NCBI GenBank assembly: GCA_027422505.1
Contig: JAPQWV010000002.1
Span: forward strand, 28,560,501 to 28,624,500
DNA from: Craterostigma plantagineum
Taxonomy: Eukaryota > Streptophyta > Magnoliopsida > Lamiales > Linderniaceae
Direction: 5' to 3'
DNA length: 64,000 nucleotides
Shown: positions 21,737-31,813 of the stretch, in pieces
Numbering within the stretch: position 1 is the first letter of the stretch
Layout of the letters: the number at the start of each line of letters is the position of its first letter
Notes under the pieces: generated by a model
Seen by the model: only the letters and a program-made list of their open reading frames with translations
Told to the model about the DNA's origin: nothing
The model's database searches: none
Translations under genes and position numbers: made by a program

Positions 21737-23547
21737 ACAGTGGTGAGTATATATCACGATCATGGCACTGTGGTTCAGTTTTTCAAATTTGTCAGAAATG
21801 TGGCAAAACTTTTGTCTGAACAGTTGCTATCCTTTGTTTATTCCATGTGTCTTTCCAGCAAGTAATTTGTGAGCATTAAAAAACTTTTACCATCCTTATA
21901 AGAATCCCAGAGGCATTGAAGATATTGCGCTTTGAATTCAGTGCCTATTGCATAATTTATTAAACTACGATAACAGATTAACATAATGCATGCTTCACTG
22001 GATCCGACTTTTCTTTCCTCAACTGCTGCGAAGATCTTTTTGCCTGCGAATTATGCTTGACCATTTAATTGTCGCCAATATAGGTCACGTCATGTGGGCA
22101 TGTCTTTTGCAAGCCATGCTTGATTGATTTTAGTGCTTTTCCGGGGCAAAACTGCTGCCCTTCATGTTCGAAGCCGCTTACGGTTGATCTTACGCCCAAC
22201 GAGGATAAGGATCGGGTCTCTAAAACAAGAGTAAATGGATTTAGAGCCTCAAGCATCTTGAACAGAATTCAACTTGATTGCTTTCAAACAAGCACAAAGA
22301 TAGAGGCTCTGGTATGTGAAACTTCATCGCTGTACTTGCTCAAATGGGAAGGATAGAAACACGGAAATAGGAGATAGATCAATGCATCCCTTTCTCTCTT
22401 TAATGGCATAAAATTTGCATATTTTTCTTCTTCATCTTTTCTCTGTGGGACTTGGATGTAGTGTTTTAACAATCAACAATCTCCCCATATGCTGGGACCG
22501 AAGTTTGTACTTTTTATGATTCTGCCTTTGACTTGTTCAATCATATTCTGTGTTCTCCTTTTGCATGTTAAAAATACAGAAATGTTTATTTTGAAACATT
22601 CACATTCAATGAACGCTTACTAATTGTGTCTTTTTCATGCTTGCACACGTCCTTAACATTCTGTGGTCTGCCTAATAATTACAGAAGGAAGAAATTCGAT
22701 CAATGGTTGAAAGGGACGGTTCTGCCAAGGGAATAGTCTTCAGCCAATTCTCGGCGTTTCTGGATCTTATACAGTATTCTCTTCAGAAGGTACCCACCAC
22801 AAACTTATATTTGTCATGAGTGACATGCTAATTAAAACTCAGAGAGAGGCATAATAATACTCATTTTTTATTTTATTTCTAGTGTGGGGTGGATTGCGTT
22901 AGGTTAGACGGGTCGATGACAATGGGAGCAAGAGAGGGTGCAATAAAGAAGTTCAATGAGGATCCTCATTGCAGAATCTTTCTAATGAGCCTCAAAGCTG
23001 GGGGAATTGCACTTAACCTCACCATAGCCTCAAATGTAGTAACTTCTATTCTAATCGTATAATTTGTCGTCTATTGCTTTATTATATCAAAATGTTGCCA
23101 AGAAGCCACAGAAATGATTGATTGATAACGGAATATTTCAAAGGTGTTTTTGATGGATCCGTGGTGGAATCCTGCCGCGGAACGGCAAGCTCAGGATAGG
23201 ATACATAGAATCGGACAATACAAACCAATAAGGTAAGTAATTATTCAGATTTGCATCTTCCATTTTCTTCATCCATGTGATTATTTCTTTTTTTTTTTTG
23301 CAGGATTGTGAGGTTCATAATGGAGAACACAGTAGAGGAGAAGATCTTGAAATTGCAGAAGAAGGAACTTGTTTTTGAAGGGTGTGTCACGTCACTTTTT
23401 GTAATGTTATATGATTACTAACAAATATGTTGTAAGTAAATATTTAACATTTGACAACAATTCCTTTCCTTCAGGACTGTTGGTGGATCTTCGGATGCGC
23501 TGGCTAAACTTACAGAAGCTGATTTAAAGTCCCTTTTCGGTACTTAG
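21737..23547 (+). pseudogene. RAD16: RAD16 RING finger and helicase C-terminal lobe
   Basis: ACAGTG closes the interrupted exon before a GTGAGT donor at 21743. The 22084 exon supplies the rest of the C3HC4 RING: VTSCGHVFCKPCLIDF and CCPSCSKPL. Later exons give motif V/VI material: [72 protein letters not shown] and ENTVEEKILKLQKKEL. The protein ends ADLKSLFGT. No stop or frameshift is present in this half, in contrast to the part between elements A and B. Confidence 0.88.
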
Positions 23548-24271
23548 TTTTGGTTACTTTCTTCTCTGACCCTATCCCGTCTTAATAATGTTTCGGATTT
23601 TCTTTTCTACGATTTTCGAAAATTGCAAGTTATACATACATGTATGTTTTCATAACACCTGTTTCCTTCATTTGGTACAATATCTTAAAAGACGCGAATT
23701 TTGGAATAAAAAAAATAACATTCTTGCATGTTTTCTGAGTTCTAGTCTGATTGGTGATTTTGTTGATTAACATCAAAATTTTAGTTCAGTACCTTGGTGT
23801 CATATGTCAGGCTTAATTGGATTATTAAAACTAGTCTTTTTTTCACACTCAATGCATGTGCTTAACACATAATATATATCATATATATTTGTGGTTTATA
23901 ATTTTTCGTATATAAGATGAAATATAATTTTTATGTGTGTGTTGCGCCTACTAGAAAATCACACTTGCACATCACCCAAACGATCCGTCATACATACTCG
24001 TACTGTCTCATTATAGCTAATGAAGAACGTCATGTCGCTAGCAACATTTTGCTTCAATAAAAAAATTTGCTTAGGGCTGGACACTCGCTTTTATGTGGCT
24101 ATGTGTTATGTTTATTTATATTTCACATATTCTACATCTGGCGAAGCAATAGGTCCTGTACAGTGTAACTACGAAGAAAAGAAGAAATAGAAATTTGATT
24201 TATTTTCATTGATTTATTAATGTATTTATTTTTGTAGTAATCGTACACGTCGTAGGAGCTTAAAATTATTA
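23548..24271. other. 3' flank of RAD16, no gene seen
   Basis: AT-rich DNA with no supported coding frame. It presumably includes the RAD16 3' UTR. Confidence 0.6.
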
Positions 24272-24505
24272 CTCCCTCCGTCCCGTTAACTTTTGTACAT
24301 TTTACCAAATCGGGCGTCCCACTATCTTTTATACATTTTCATATTTAGTAAAAAACTATCACACACAATCAATATAATAACATTAAATATTCTTAAAAGA
24401 CGTGCCACACCCATACACTTTTCTTCCTCTATACTATTAAAATATTATATTTCTTAAAAACCGAACCCAATCCCAAATGTCCAAAAGATACTGGGACGGA
24501 GGGAG
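24272..24505. mobile_element. Stowaway-like MITE
   Basis: Starts CTCCCTCCGTCCC and ends GGGACGGAGGGAG, a perfect 13-bp inverted terminal repeat, with TA on both sides. The ends match the widespread plant Tc1/mariner-derived Stowaway family. 234 bp, no coding capacity. Confidence 0.9.
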
Positions 24506-24559
24506 TATTACACAACACGCTCAGACTTCTATTCATAGTGTACGAAGATAGAAGCTCCA

Positions 24560-26139
24560 TCAAGCGTAATCACTGCCGTACTTAGCTTTATAATCAGACC
24601 ACAGTGCGTCAACATTCATGCCAAGCAGCTCCTCGAAGAAGCCGACGTTATAACCATCTCTCATCTTCTCATTGAGTTGAGCCACGAAGTTTCCATTTCC
24701 AAGATCATTGCAGTAGTCAAGAAACCTAGCAGTTACCTCGTACCCTTGGTCCCAACGGTCCCCTTGACCCGGTCCGACCCAATGGCTCGCTGCGAAACCC
24801 GACTTGAGCCTCACAAAGTCAGCCAGTCCTTCAATTAGACCGCCTGGCGCCTGCCCTTGGCCGTCCCACTGCAAGACATGGGCGACTTCGTGGTACAAAA
24901 CACCCGTAATTCCCGTCCTTACATCGCCCGAGTCGTGCTGAACAGCCCTAAACAAGATCGTAGGATGATCCATTATTACAATGTAGTCCCGGTAATTATA
25001 TTAGGGAGGTTTTGTTATATTATATTACGTACACTATTGAAATTGAGGGATCTTTTCTAAAACTAAATTGATGATAAGAGGATATTGCATCTTGATTTAT
25101 AATAATAATAAGTGGGTTTGAAAGCTAGAATTGTTCGATGTGGTATAAAATAGACATCTCAACATGCCCCCCAAAGTGTTGCATGACTCCTAAACACATG
25201 GACGTATGAATCCGGTCAAAGTGAGCGAGAAATTGCTCTAATACCATATTAAAACTAAGGAGTTCTTCCAAAAACCAATTGGTAGTAGGAGGAGATTGCG
25301 TCTCGATATATTAAGTGGGCTAAGGCTGCGTTCACCTTTACTCGTTGGAAAACATGATGAAATTGTCTTTGGATTATTTGTCGTAAAGGTTATCCGCATC
25401 AGGTGATCACTTTGCAGTATACTTGTTGACTTAATTTGAGTATTATTTGCAATACAAAATTAACCTTTATTTGTGCAATACATAGTTTACAAAATTTTTT
25501 TTTATAGATATCGGAAAATATAGATATGCATATCAATTTAATCGTCATGAAACAAAGAATATATTGGTGTTGTTTATTTAATTTCTGCATATGAATCACA
25601 TGAAATAACGATGATTTTATAATATGGTGGAATGAGGGTATTTAAGTCATTTCGTAATAATAATAGTTGGATAACTTATCTTGCCCAAGTTTGATGGATA
25701 AATTATCTCACGTTTGATGGATTGTATATATCGGGATATCCAATGAAGTGAACACTGTCTAAGAGCTAGAGATATCCGATGTGTGATGCAATAGACATCT
25801 CAGCACGCCGCCTCACGTGAAGGGTCCATCCTAAAACCAATTGGTGATAGGAGGAGATTGCATCTCGATATATTAAGTGGTTTGAGAGATAGTTATTCGA
25901 CGTGGGAAATAATAGAAATGGTAAACACATACCCATACCTGGCGCTGACGTGGATTTGATCGCCGATGGTGTAGGCAACCCCATCCATGTCGTCGACGAA
26001 GAGGCTCACCGTTTGAACGCCGTTTTTCCTGTCGGGAGGATGTTGCTGAAAGATATTCCACGTGAAGGCGGACGCTGTTTCGAGGATTTGAAGGCTGTAA
26101 TCTCGGCCTATCTCGTTGTTGTAGCGGTGGACCATCCCC
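24560..26139 (-). pseudogene. Plant basic secretory protein (BSP) family, copy 1, 5'-truncated
   Basis: Two exons: about 26139-25939 and 24947-24560 (TGA), joined across an intron with AG|GTATGG donor and TTTAG acceptor. Exon 1 gives IGRDYSLQILETASAFTWN and VSLFVDDMDGVAYTIGDQIH; exon 2 gives the zinc-peptidase-like LYHEVAHVLQWDG (HExxH), GLIEGLADFVRLKSGF and DRWDQGYEVTARFLDYC. These are the diagnostic segments of the plant BSP family of secreted, pathogen-inducible proteins. The signal peptide and first residues are missing: at about 26139 the homology stops at a GC-rich repeat. The ~1-kb intron contains repeat fragments. A tandem relative of the gene at 28056-28756. Confidence 0.8.
25060..25920. 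repeat. Three copies of a ~50-bp repeat in the BSP copy 1 intron
   Basis: Segments at 25060-25117, 25270-25318 and 25833-25880 share AACCAATTGGT..AGGAGGA and TCTCGATATATTAAGTGG. Related ATAGACATCTCA stretches lie at about 25150 and 25790. Such sequences are common in plant LTR fragments. The exact family is unknown. Confidence 0.5.
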
Positions 26140-26726
26140 GTCGGGACCCGAGGCTATTGGGATGGAGAATCCCCGGTCAAAATGGGGATGGGGAGTTGAT
26201 GGTGATTCCCCGTCGGTGAAAGAGTGGGGATGGGACGGGGATGGTAATCATGTTTCCCACCCATCCCCGTCACCCAACCCGGCCCCATTTGGTCAAATGG
26301 TGATCCAACATTCCCCGAATATATTTATTAATAAATAATATGAAAACTAATTTGAATCAAGAATTTTCATAGATCATCCTTTCATATTCAAGATCATAAG
26401 ATTAAAAAAAAATTCAACTCTCAATAGTTCTTCACAATACACGCATATTTCAATCACATATTTATATCAGGTTTTAATACTTCAATATCATATTTTACAT
26501 ATTAATTTGTTTATATTACTTATTTTATTTTTTGTTGCAATGAGTTACATGAATATGGGGAACCCGAATCTTCCACGGGAAACCCGATCCCCGAACGGTG
26601 ATTACCCATCCCCGAACCAATTCATTCTAAACGGTGAATTAGCGGGGATGGTATTAAGAACGGGAATATGGTACGGGAACGGTATGTCCATTACCAGCCC
26701 CGAACCCGCCCATTGCCACCCCTAAC
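26140..26726 (-). repeat. GC-rich interspersed repeat, probably hAT-type non-autonomous
   Basis: On the minus strand it begins TAGGGGTGGCAATGGGCGGG (at 26726), a start seen in many plant hAT-like repeats, and is filled with GGGGATGG/CCCCGT runs. The other end, next to the BSP exon, is not a matching inverted repeat, so it may be truncated. It removes or displaces the 5' end of BSP copy 1. Confidence 0.45.
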
Positions 26727-26819
26727 CTTAAGCAATCATACAAGAGTATAGATACGACACGCAGCGTCAGCGTCCCTTCGAATTCCAAAACCATTCGAAC
26801 ATTTGACAATTTTTTTATG

Positions 26820-27386
26820 GGAGAAAACCCAAACGAGTCCACCATGTTTATCATATGGACCGATTTACTACCTTATGTTTCCTTGAACCATTTATTTAGT
26901 CCTGGATGTTGTTGATATTGAACGAATTTAGTTCCATCATTAGTTTGGCCGTTAATTTTGACTGAAAGTTACATTTGTCTACGTGTGATGGGTCAATCTT
27001 AAAAATAAATTAACATTATAAAAAGGAACAAATATTAATAATAAGAGATTTTTTAAATAATAATTAAAATAAATTAAAAAAGGAGAGAATAAAATATTCT
27101 AAAATTAAAAAAACATTGAAAAATAAAATAATTAATACAAAGGATAGAAGATGTTTAGAAAAAAAAATAAAAAAAATATTTATTTGTTAAAACTAAAAAC
27201 GTAATTAAGATGAAAATACCATTTGAAGTTTACTAGAATCTCCATCCTTATCCCTTCCAAGTTAACGGGATGCAACCTTCCAATTCTTGACAATATTTTT
27301 TGTAAAATAAATACATTATATAATTTAAAAGTATCATCTAATTCATTAAAATTAGATAGTTTTTAAGTATTCTTTGATAATATATT

Positions 27387-27418
<32 letters not shown>

Positions 27419-27967
27419 TACAAAAAATCTCTAAAAAGGAAATTTCGAGATCTGGGACTATTGCCTCCTCGTTAACTTGATAGGTCGGGTTCGGATATTA
27501 TAGTAACTTTCAATGGAATTGTTTATCTTTATTTTTTTACTTTATTTATTTTTTAGTAAATTATTTTTTTGTTTTTTATATTTCTTTATTTATTAGTTTA
27601 TATATTTAACATTTACTCTCTTTATTTTCTTTTATTTAATTTATTATTGTAAATATATTTTATTCCCTTTGTTAATTTTATTTTATTTTTAATTTTGATT
27701 TATATTATTTTCTCTATATTGTTTATTTTATTTTAATTTATAGGTTTTTCAAATTTTCTTTTCCTTTTTTAATGTTAATTCATGCTTTTTTAAAACTGGC
27801 CAATCAGATGTTGCCATGTCACTACCGGTCAAAATTAACGGCCAACTAATGGGGGGACTAATTTGGTTCAATTTTAGCAACATCATGGACTAAATTGGTT
27901 CACGAGAAACATCGAGGACTAAATTGATTCATATGATAGACAATGGGGAATATTTTTGGTTTTCTCC
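26820..27967. mobile_element. Non-autonomous DNA transposon with ~140-bp inverted terminal repeats
   Basis: The left arm (26820-26965) and the reverse complement of the right arm (about 27825-27967) align over about 140 bp: both start GGAGAAAACC and share TTAGTCC, GAACCA.TTTAGTCC and GGCCGTTAATTTTGAC. The middle is AT-rich without a coding frame and holds a (TA)n run. Long TIRs suggest a Mutator-like MITE. No clean target duplication was found. Confidence 0.7.
27380..27420. repeat. (TA)n microsatellite
   Basis: A run of alternating T and A inside the long-TIR element. Confidence 0.9.
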
Positions 27968-28055
27968 ACTTTTTCTACTCTCATAAAGTATGGCAAAGAT
28001 CTTACACCACAAGAAAAACAAGAAATGCATCTCGTACTCTTACGCGTTTAATAAC

Positions 28056-28756
28056 CTATTTACCATATTTAGCTTTGTAGTCATCCCATAGAGAGCCAAC
28101 GGTCTTTCCAAGCAGCTCCTCGAAGAAGCCGACATTATAACCATCTCTCATCATCTCATTGAGTCGAGCCACGAAATTTCCATTCCCAAGATCATTGCAG
28201 TAGTCAAGAAACATAGCCGTCACGTCGTACCCTTGGTCCCAACGGTCCCCTTGACCCGGTTCAACCCAGTGGGTCGGTGCAAAACCCGCCTTAAGCCTAA
28301 CAAAGTCGGCCAACCCTTCTATGAGACCACTCGGTACTGTCTGCCCATTACCGTCCCACTGCCAAACGTGCGTCGCTTCGTGGTACAAAACGCCAGTAAT
28401 CTCCGTTCTTACATCCCCTGGGTAGCATTGGACATACTCGGCGCTGATGTGGATCTGATTATTGATTGTGTATGCAGTGTATTGACTCTCTTCATCGACG
28501 AATAAGCCAACTACTTGAATGTCTTTGATGTTAGAATTAGGGTTTTGTTGGAAACATTCCATATAAAGGCCGAAGCGGTTTCGAGGATTTGCATGCTGTA
28601 ATCTCTGCCTATGTCCGTGTCGTAGCGGGTCCCGCCTTGGGTTTCTATTGCCGAGTTGTTATAAGTGTACGCAAGATCGCCCGAGGCTTTCCCTATAATA
28701 ATAAATGCTAAAACAATAACCTTATAACATACCGGAATCAAAGGTAACTTTGCCAT
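28056..28756 (-). pseudogene. Plant basic secretory protein family, copy 2, frameshifted
   Basis: A single exon from ATG 28756 to TAG at 28056-28058. The start has a signal peptide (hydrophobic VIVLAFIII followed by GKASG). Then come TQGGTRYDTDIGRDYSMQ, LETASAFIWN, a 1-base frame change near 28556-28562, and the rest: VGLFVDEESQYTAYTINNQI, LYHEATHVWQWDG (HExxH kept), GLIEGLADFVRLKAGF, DRWDQGYDVTAMFLDYC and FFEELLGKTVGSLW. Only the frame change argues against function, so a sequence error is possible. It has no intron, unlike copy 1. A TATATAAA box lies at 28829-28836 on the minus strand, about 75 bp upstream of the ATG. Confidence 0.82.
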
Positions 28757-28985
28757 TTTCTTATGTATCTCTGTACTGTACTAGTAGTTTTTTGTGTGTG
28801 TCTATATTTCAGTTATTTTCACTTGTCATTTATATAGACGACTAGGCCAGCTATGGTTGGATTTGGAAGAGCTTGCGTGGAACGATTATCATTGCCTTTG
28901 AAAGGGACGCTCGATAAAAGAAAAAGAGACAGCTTTAAATAACGCGGGACTGTGTAGGCATCGACATTAATTGATAATATATAAC

Positions 28986-28987
<2 letters not shown>

Positions 28988-29031
<44 letters not shown>
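28988..29031. repeat. (AT)n microsatellite
   Basis: About 20 AT units upstream of BSP copy 2. Confidence 0.95.
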
Positions 29032-29033
<2 letters not shown>

Positions 29034-29793
29034 GCAGCAATGCGGTTCTTCGTCAATTCCGTCCTTGCCGTAAAATACCCTTGTAATCAAGAGAAACTTA
29101 TCGATAGTGATATTATCTGTTGTTTTATACTAAGCGGATATTTATTAAAACGCCATTGACCATGAATAAGCCCAACTAGACTCCCCACCCCATTCCCCCA
29201 GGACTATTTAAGTACTGATTATTTATATTTCATAAGATTAATAATATTTAAAACAAAATCTTCGCGGGGATGGGGATTAGACCCCTGCCCCAAACTTGCT
29301 CGGTTGACATCCCTAATCGTAACGCAGGACGTTAAGTAAAAGAACCACCTTGTTTAAGACCCAAGGAGAAATATTATAAGTGGCGTCGAGTAAAGACAAG
29401 TGTACATGGTTTTAATGAGGCGCGAGCCCAGTTATTCGTACTAGTATAGCACCCTCGAATGCGTGTGCCCCAATAAATAAAAATAAGTAATTTAATTTTT
29501 TATGTAACATATACTTTTATAATTAAATTTTAAAAGGGAAGTTTTGAAGATAAAAAATAATTTAAAGAATATATTAAAATAAATAAAAATTAAAGGACTA
29601 AATTATAAATTGAGGGTGGGTCTCCTCATTTTGTTGATTGATATCATTCTACAAAAACAAAAATATTGTACCAAATAATCGACAATTGGTACCGCTTAAA
29701 CTATTTTTTGTACTCCTTAATTTACGGGCGGAATGCTTACCAGATGTTTAGCAAGGGTTCCTTTTGATTGTTTCAGTATGAAAATTTATTCAT
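29032..29793. other. Intergenic DNA with a weak GC-rich repeat
   Basis: No coding frame is supported. At about 29180-29320 a short stretch (CCCCACCCCATTCCCCC to GGGGATGGGGATTAGACCCC) resembles a degraded cousin of the repeat at 26140-26726. Confidence 0.4.
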
Positions 29794-30720
29794 GTGAAGT
29801 TTTTTGAATTTATTCGAAGTCGAATACGAAAGCGGATTGAAGGATGCTACAAGAGGACACTTTACATGGAGGGCGAGAGCTATCTGTTAAGTTTCCTCTG
29901 GGCTATTCCCACTTATGCGACGGGATGCTTCAGAATTACATGGACACTCGTACAATATATTAGAAGGTTGATAGCTAGGTTTTGGTGGAGCGAAGCAGAC
30001 TGATATAAGCTTCATTTGCTCACATTGAATAAATTGTGTAGCCAAAATCCTTGGGAGGGATGGGTTTGAAGACATAAAAGCTTTTAATGAGGCCCTCCTA
30101 GCTAAACAATTATGGAGATTTCTGAAGCAAAATATCTTGGGCGAATTTTCCAATGGAATCGGTGCTTAAAGCTCGTTTAGGGAGTCGAACTTCTCAGACT
30201 TGGCGTAGTTATATTCTGCTCAGGATATTATATTAAGAGACCATTGGCGGTTGGTTGGCAGGGATAAGGTCGTGTTTGGCACGATCGGTTGTTGCCAAAG
30301 AAATCTCATTGGAATATGGTAGTACCCGTTCGCGCTCAAATATGAGACATGATTGTTAGGGACTTGCGAGTTTATTTTTCAGGCCAATAGTACGTCATTG
30401 ATGTCGATGTCCAAGCTATTCTCGGCTTTCCATTGAGAGTTACAAATGCACCCAACAGGACGATCTTCTTCACCTGCATTTTGAGAATTTATTTGGGACA
30501 ACAAAGTAACCTGAATCGACGGGGTGAATAATTTATTTGTTCTAACGGTGAAGAATTTCGCTTGGCATATGAAGCGGGGTCGGACGTTGACATGCTTAAG
30601 CGTTACTTGGGATGGCGGAGTATTGGGTGCAAAGTCTGCACAATTCGCTCAGTCATACACATTTCAAGCAGCTCCTGACTGTTTTCATCCACTGAAAACT
30701 CCGAAACAACTAGGTGATTA
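29794..30720 (+). pseudogene. LINE (non-LTR retrotransposon) ORF2 remnant
   Basis: AIPTYATGCFRITWTLVQYI and RRLIARFWWSEAD resemble the distal reverse-transcriptase region of plant L1-type LINEs (family pattern: IPTYAMSCF..P..L). Further decayed frames follow: SQNPWEGW, AKQLWRFLKQNILGRI and the ISLVWHY-like region near 30510-30600. Many stops and frameshifts; the 5' part is absent. Confidence 0.7.
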
Positions 30721-30861
30721 AGGGTGAGCATACTCCAATTACTGTTTCAGTTCAACGAGTTTCGATGACGAACGTCTATGTGATTGATACAGAGCAGTGG
30801 ACACAACCACTAGCAGCGTCTCTAACAAGGATATATGGGATATGTGGTTGTCAAACTATAA

Positions 30862-31448
30862 GAGCATCTCCAACAGAGCCTCAAAACTCAAAATTTGAGG
30901 TAAATTTTCTCCAACCGAACACCAAAACGGAACTCAAAATGCGTCAGCTATCATCTCTCTCCTCGGTCGGACGCATGTTTGCGTCTTGGACGGTTAGTAT
31001 GCGATGTTCTCCTTTAATTTGCATTGAAGTCCTTCATTTCTTTTATCTGGTATATTTGTATTTCATGTCAATAAAAGTTGAGAAAGGACAGCTCAAAAAT
31101 CGTGTCAATAGAAGCCGAAAGTTGAAAAGCTGAGAAAGGACAACTCTCCTTTAATCGTGTCAAAGTCCTTAATTTTCGTTGTTATCATCGTTGAGAAATT
31201 CTATTTATTTGTATAAATATGTTATAGTTGTTGGCTTTCTTATAAACTTTAATAGAAATTTTTGTTATTAAGCTTATTAAATTTTTGTGATTAAATATAA
31301 AATAATATTTGTTGTATAATCTGTAAAGTTGCAAATATATATGGGTACCATTGAAATTTATAAAAAATTGGGTGGAATTGAATATTACAAAATAGTCTTT
31401 TGAGTTTGAGAATGTGTTTGCGTATGAGAATGCGTTTCTCGGATGGTG
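30862..31448. mobile_element. Possible PIF/Harbinger-like MITE
   Basis: Left end GAGCATCTCCAACAGAG follows TAA (30859-30861); right end TTTCTCGGATGGTG precedes TAA (31449-31451). The inverted ends are imperfect, but both carry CTCAAACTC-type subterminal sequence also present in the better-supported element at 49723-50240. Non-coding. Confidence 0.4.
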
Positions 31449-31452
31449 TAAT

Positions 31453-31642
31453 ATAGCTGATTGGATCCAATTGCACCGACTCAAATTCGAGAGGATGCAT
31501 TTTCGGGGATTGCTTGGTGGAAGTCTTTTGTCAAGTTGATTCGTTTTATAGCTGATTGGATCCAATTGCACCGACTCAAATTCGAGAGGATGCATTTTCG
31601 GGGATTGCTTGGTGGAAGTCTTTTGTCAAGTTGATTCGTTTT
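31453..31642. repeat. Perfect 95-bp tandem duplication
   Basis: 31453-31547 and 31548-31642 match base for base by eye (start ATAGCTGATTGGATCCAATT). The sequence has a small open frame on each strand but resembles no protein I recognise. Identity indicates a very recent duplication. Confidence 0.9.
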
Positions 31643-31813
31643 CTTTTTGTTAAGCGACAATACGTCTCCCATTATCTCACTAAATCTATTTGGCTTCGAC
31701 ATCGACGGAGAAGGTCGAGTTTCCCTGGCTCAAGGCATGTCATTTATCTTATTTCCAATATTTAGTTTTCATGTTTTCAATTCCAAAAAAATAAAAAAAA
31801 ATTGGTTTTGAAT

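Larger units (their letters stand above)
1640..23547 (+). pseudogene. RAD16: RAD16-like SNF2/RING DNA-repair helicase, broken by three LTR retrotransposons
   Basis: The exons code for a RAD5/RAD16-type Swi2/Snf2 ATPase with a RING finger embedded between the two helicase lobes; in yeast Rad16 acts in global-genome nucleotide excision repair. Exons read: 1640-1667, 1793-1873, about 2183-13775 (hit by elements A and B), 14197-14319, 14397-14470, 14911-14974, 15063-15209, 15283-15368, 15875-15938, 16422-21742 (hit by element C), 22084-22311, 22685-22789, 22883-23035, 23144-23232, 23304-23381, 23475-23547 (TAG). All introns use GT-AG and the phases join. The gene cannot make full-length protein: A splits the Walker A motif, B splits the insert before the DE-H box, C splits the RING. 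The 7460-7949 segment also has frameshifts and a stop. Exons after 13666 are otherwise open. Confidence 0.9.

Noticed and set aside
28819..29159. Frames with Ile-Tyr runs on both strands
   Set aside because: Translation of the (AT)n run upstream of BSP copy 2.
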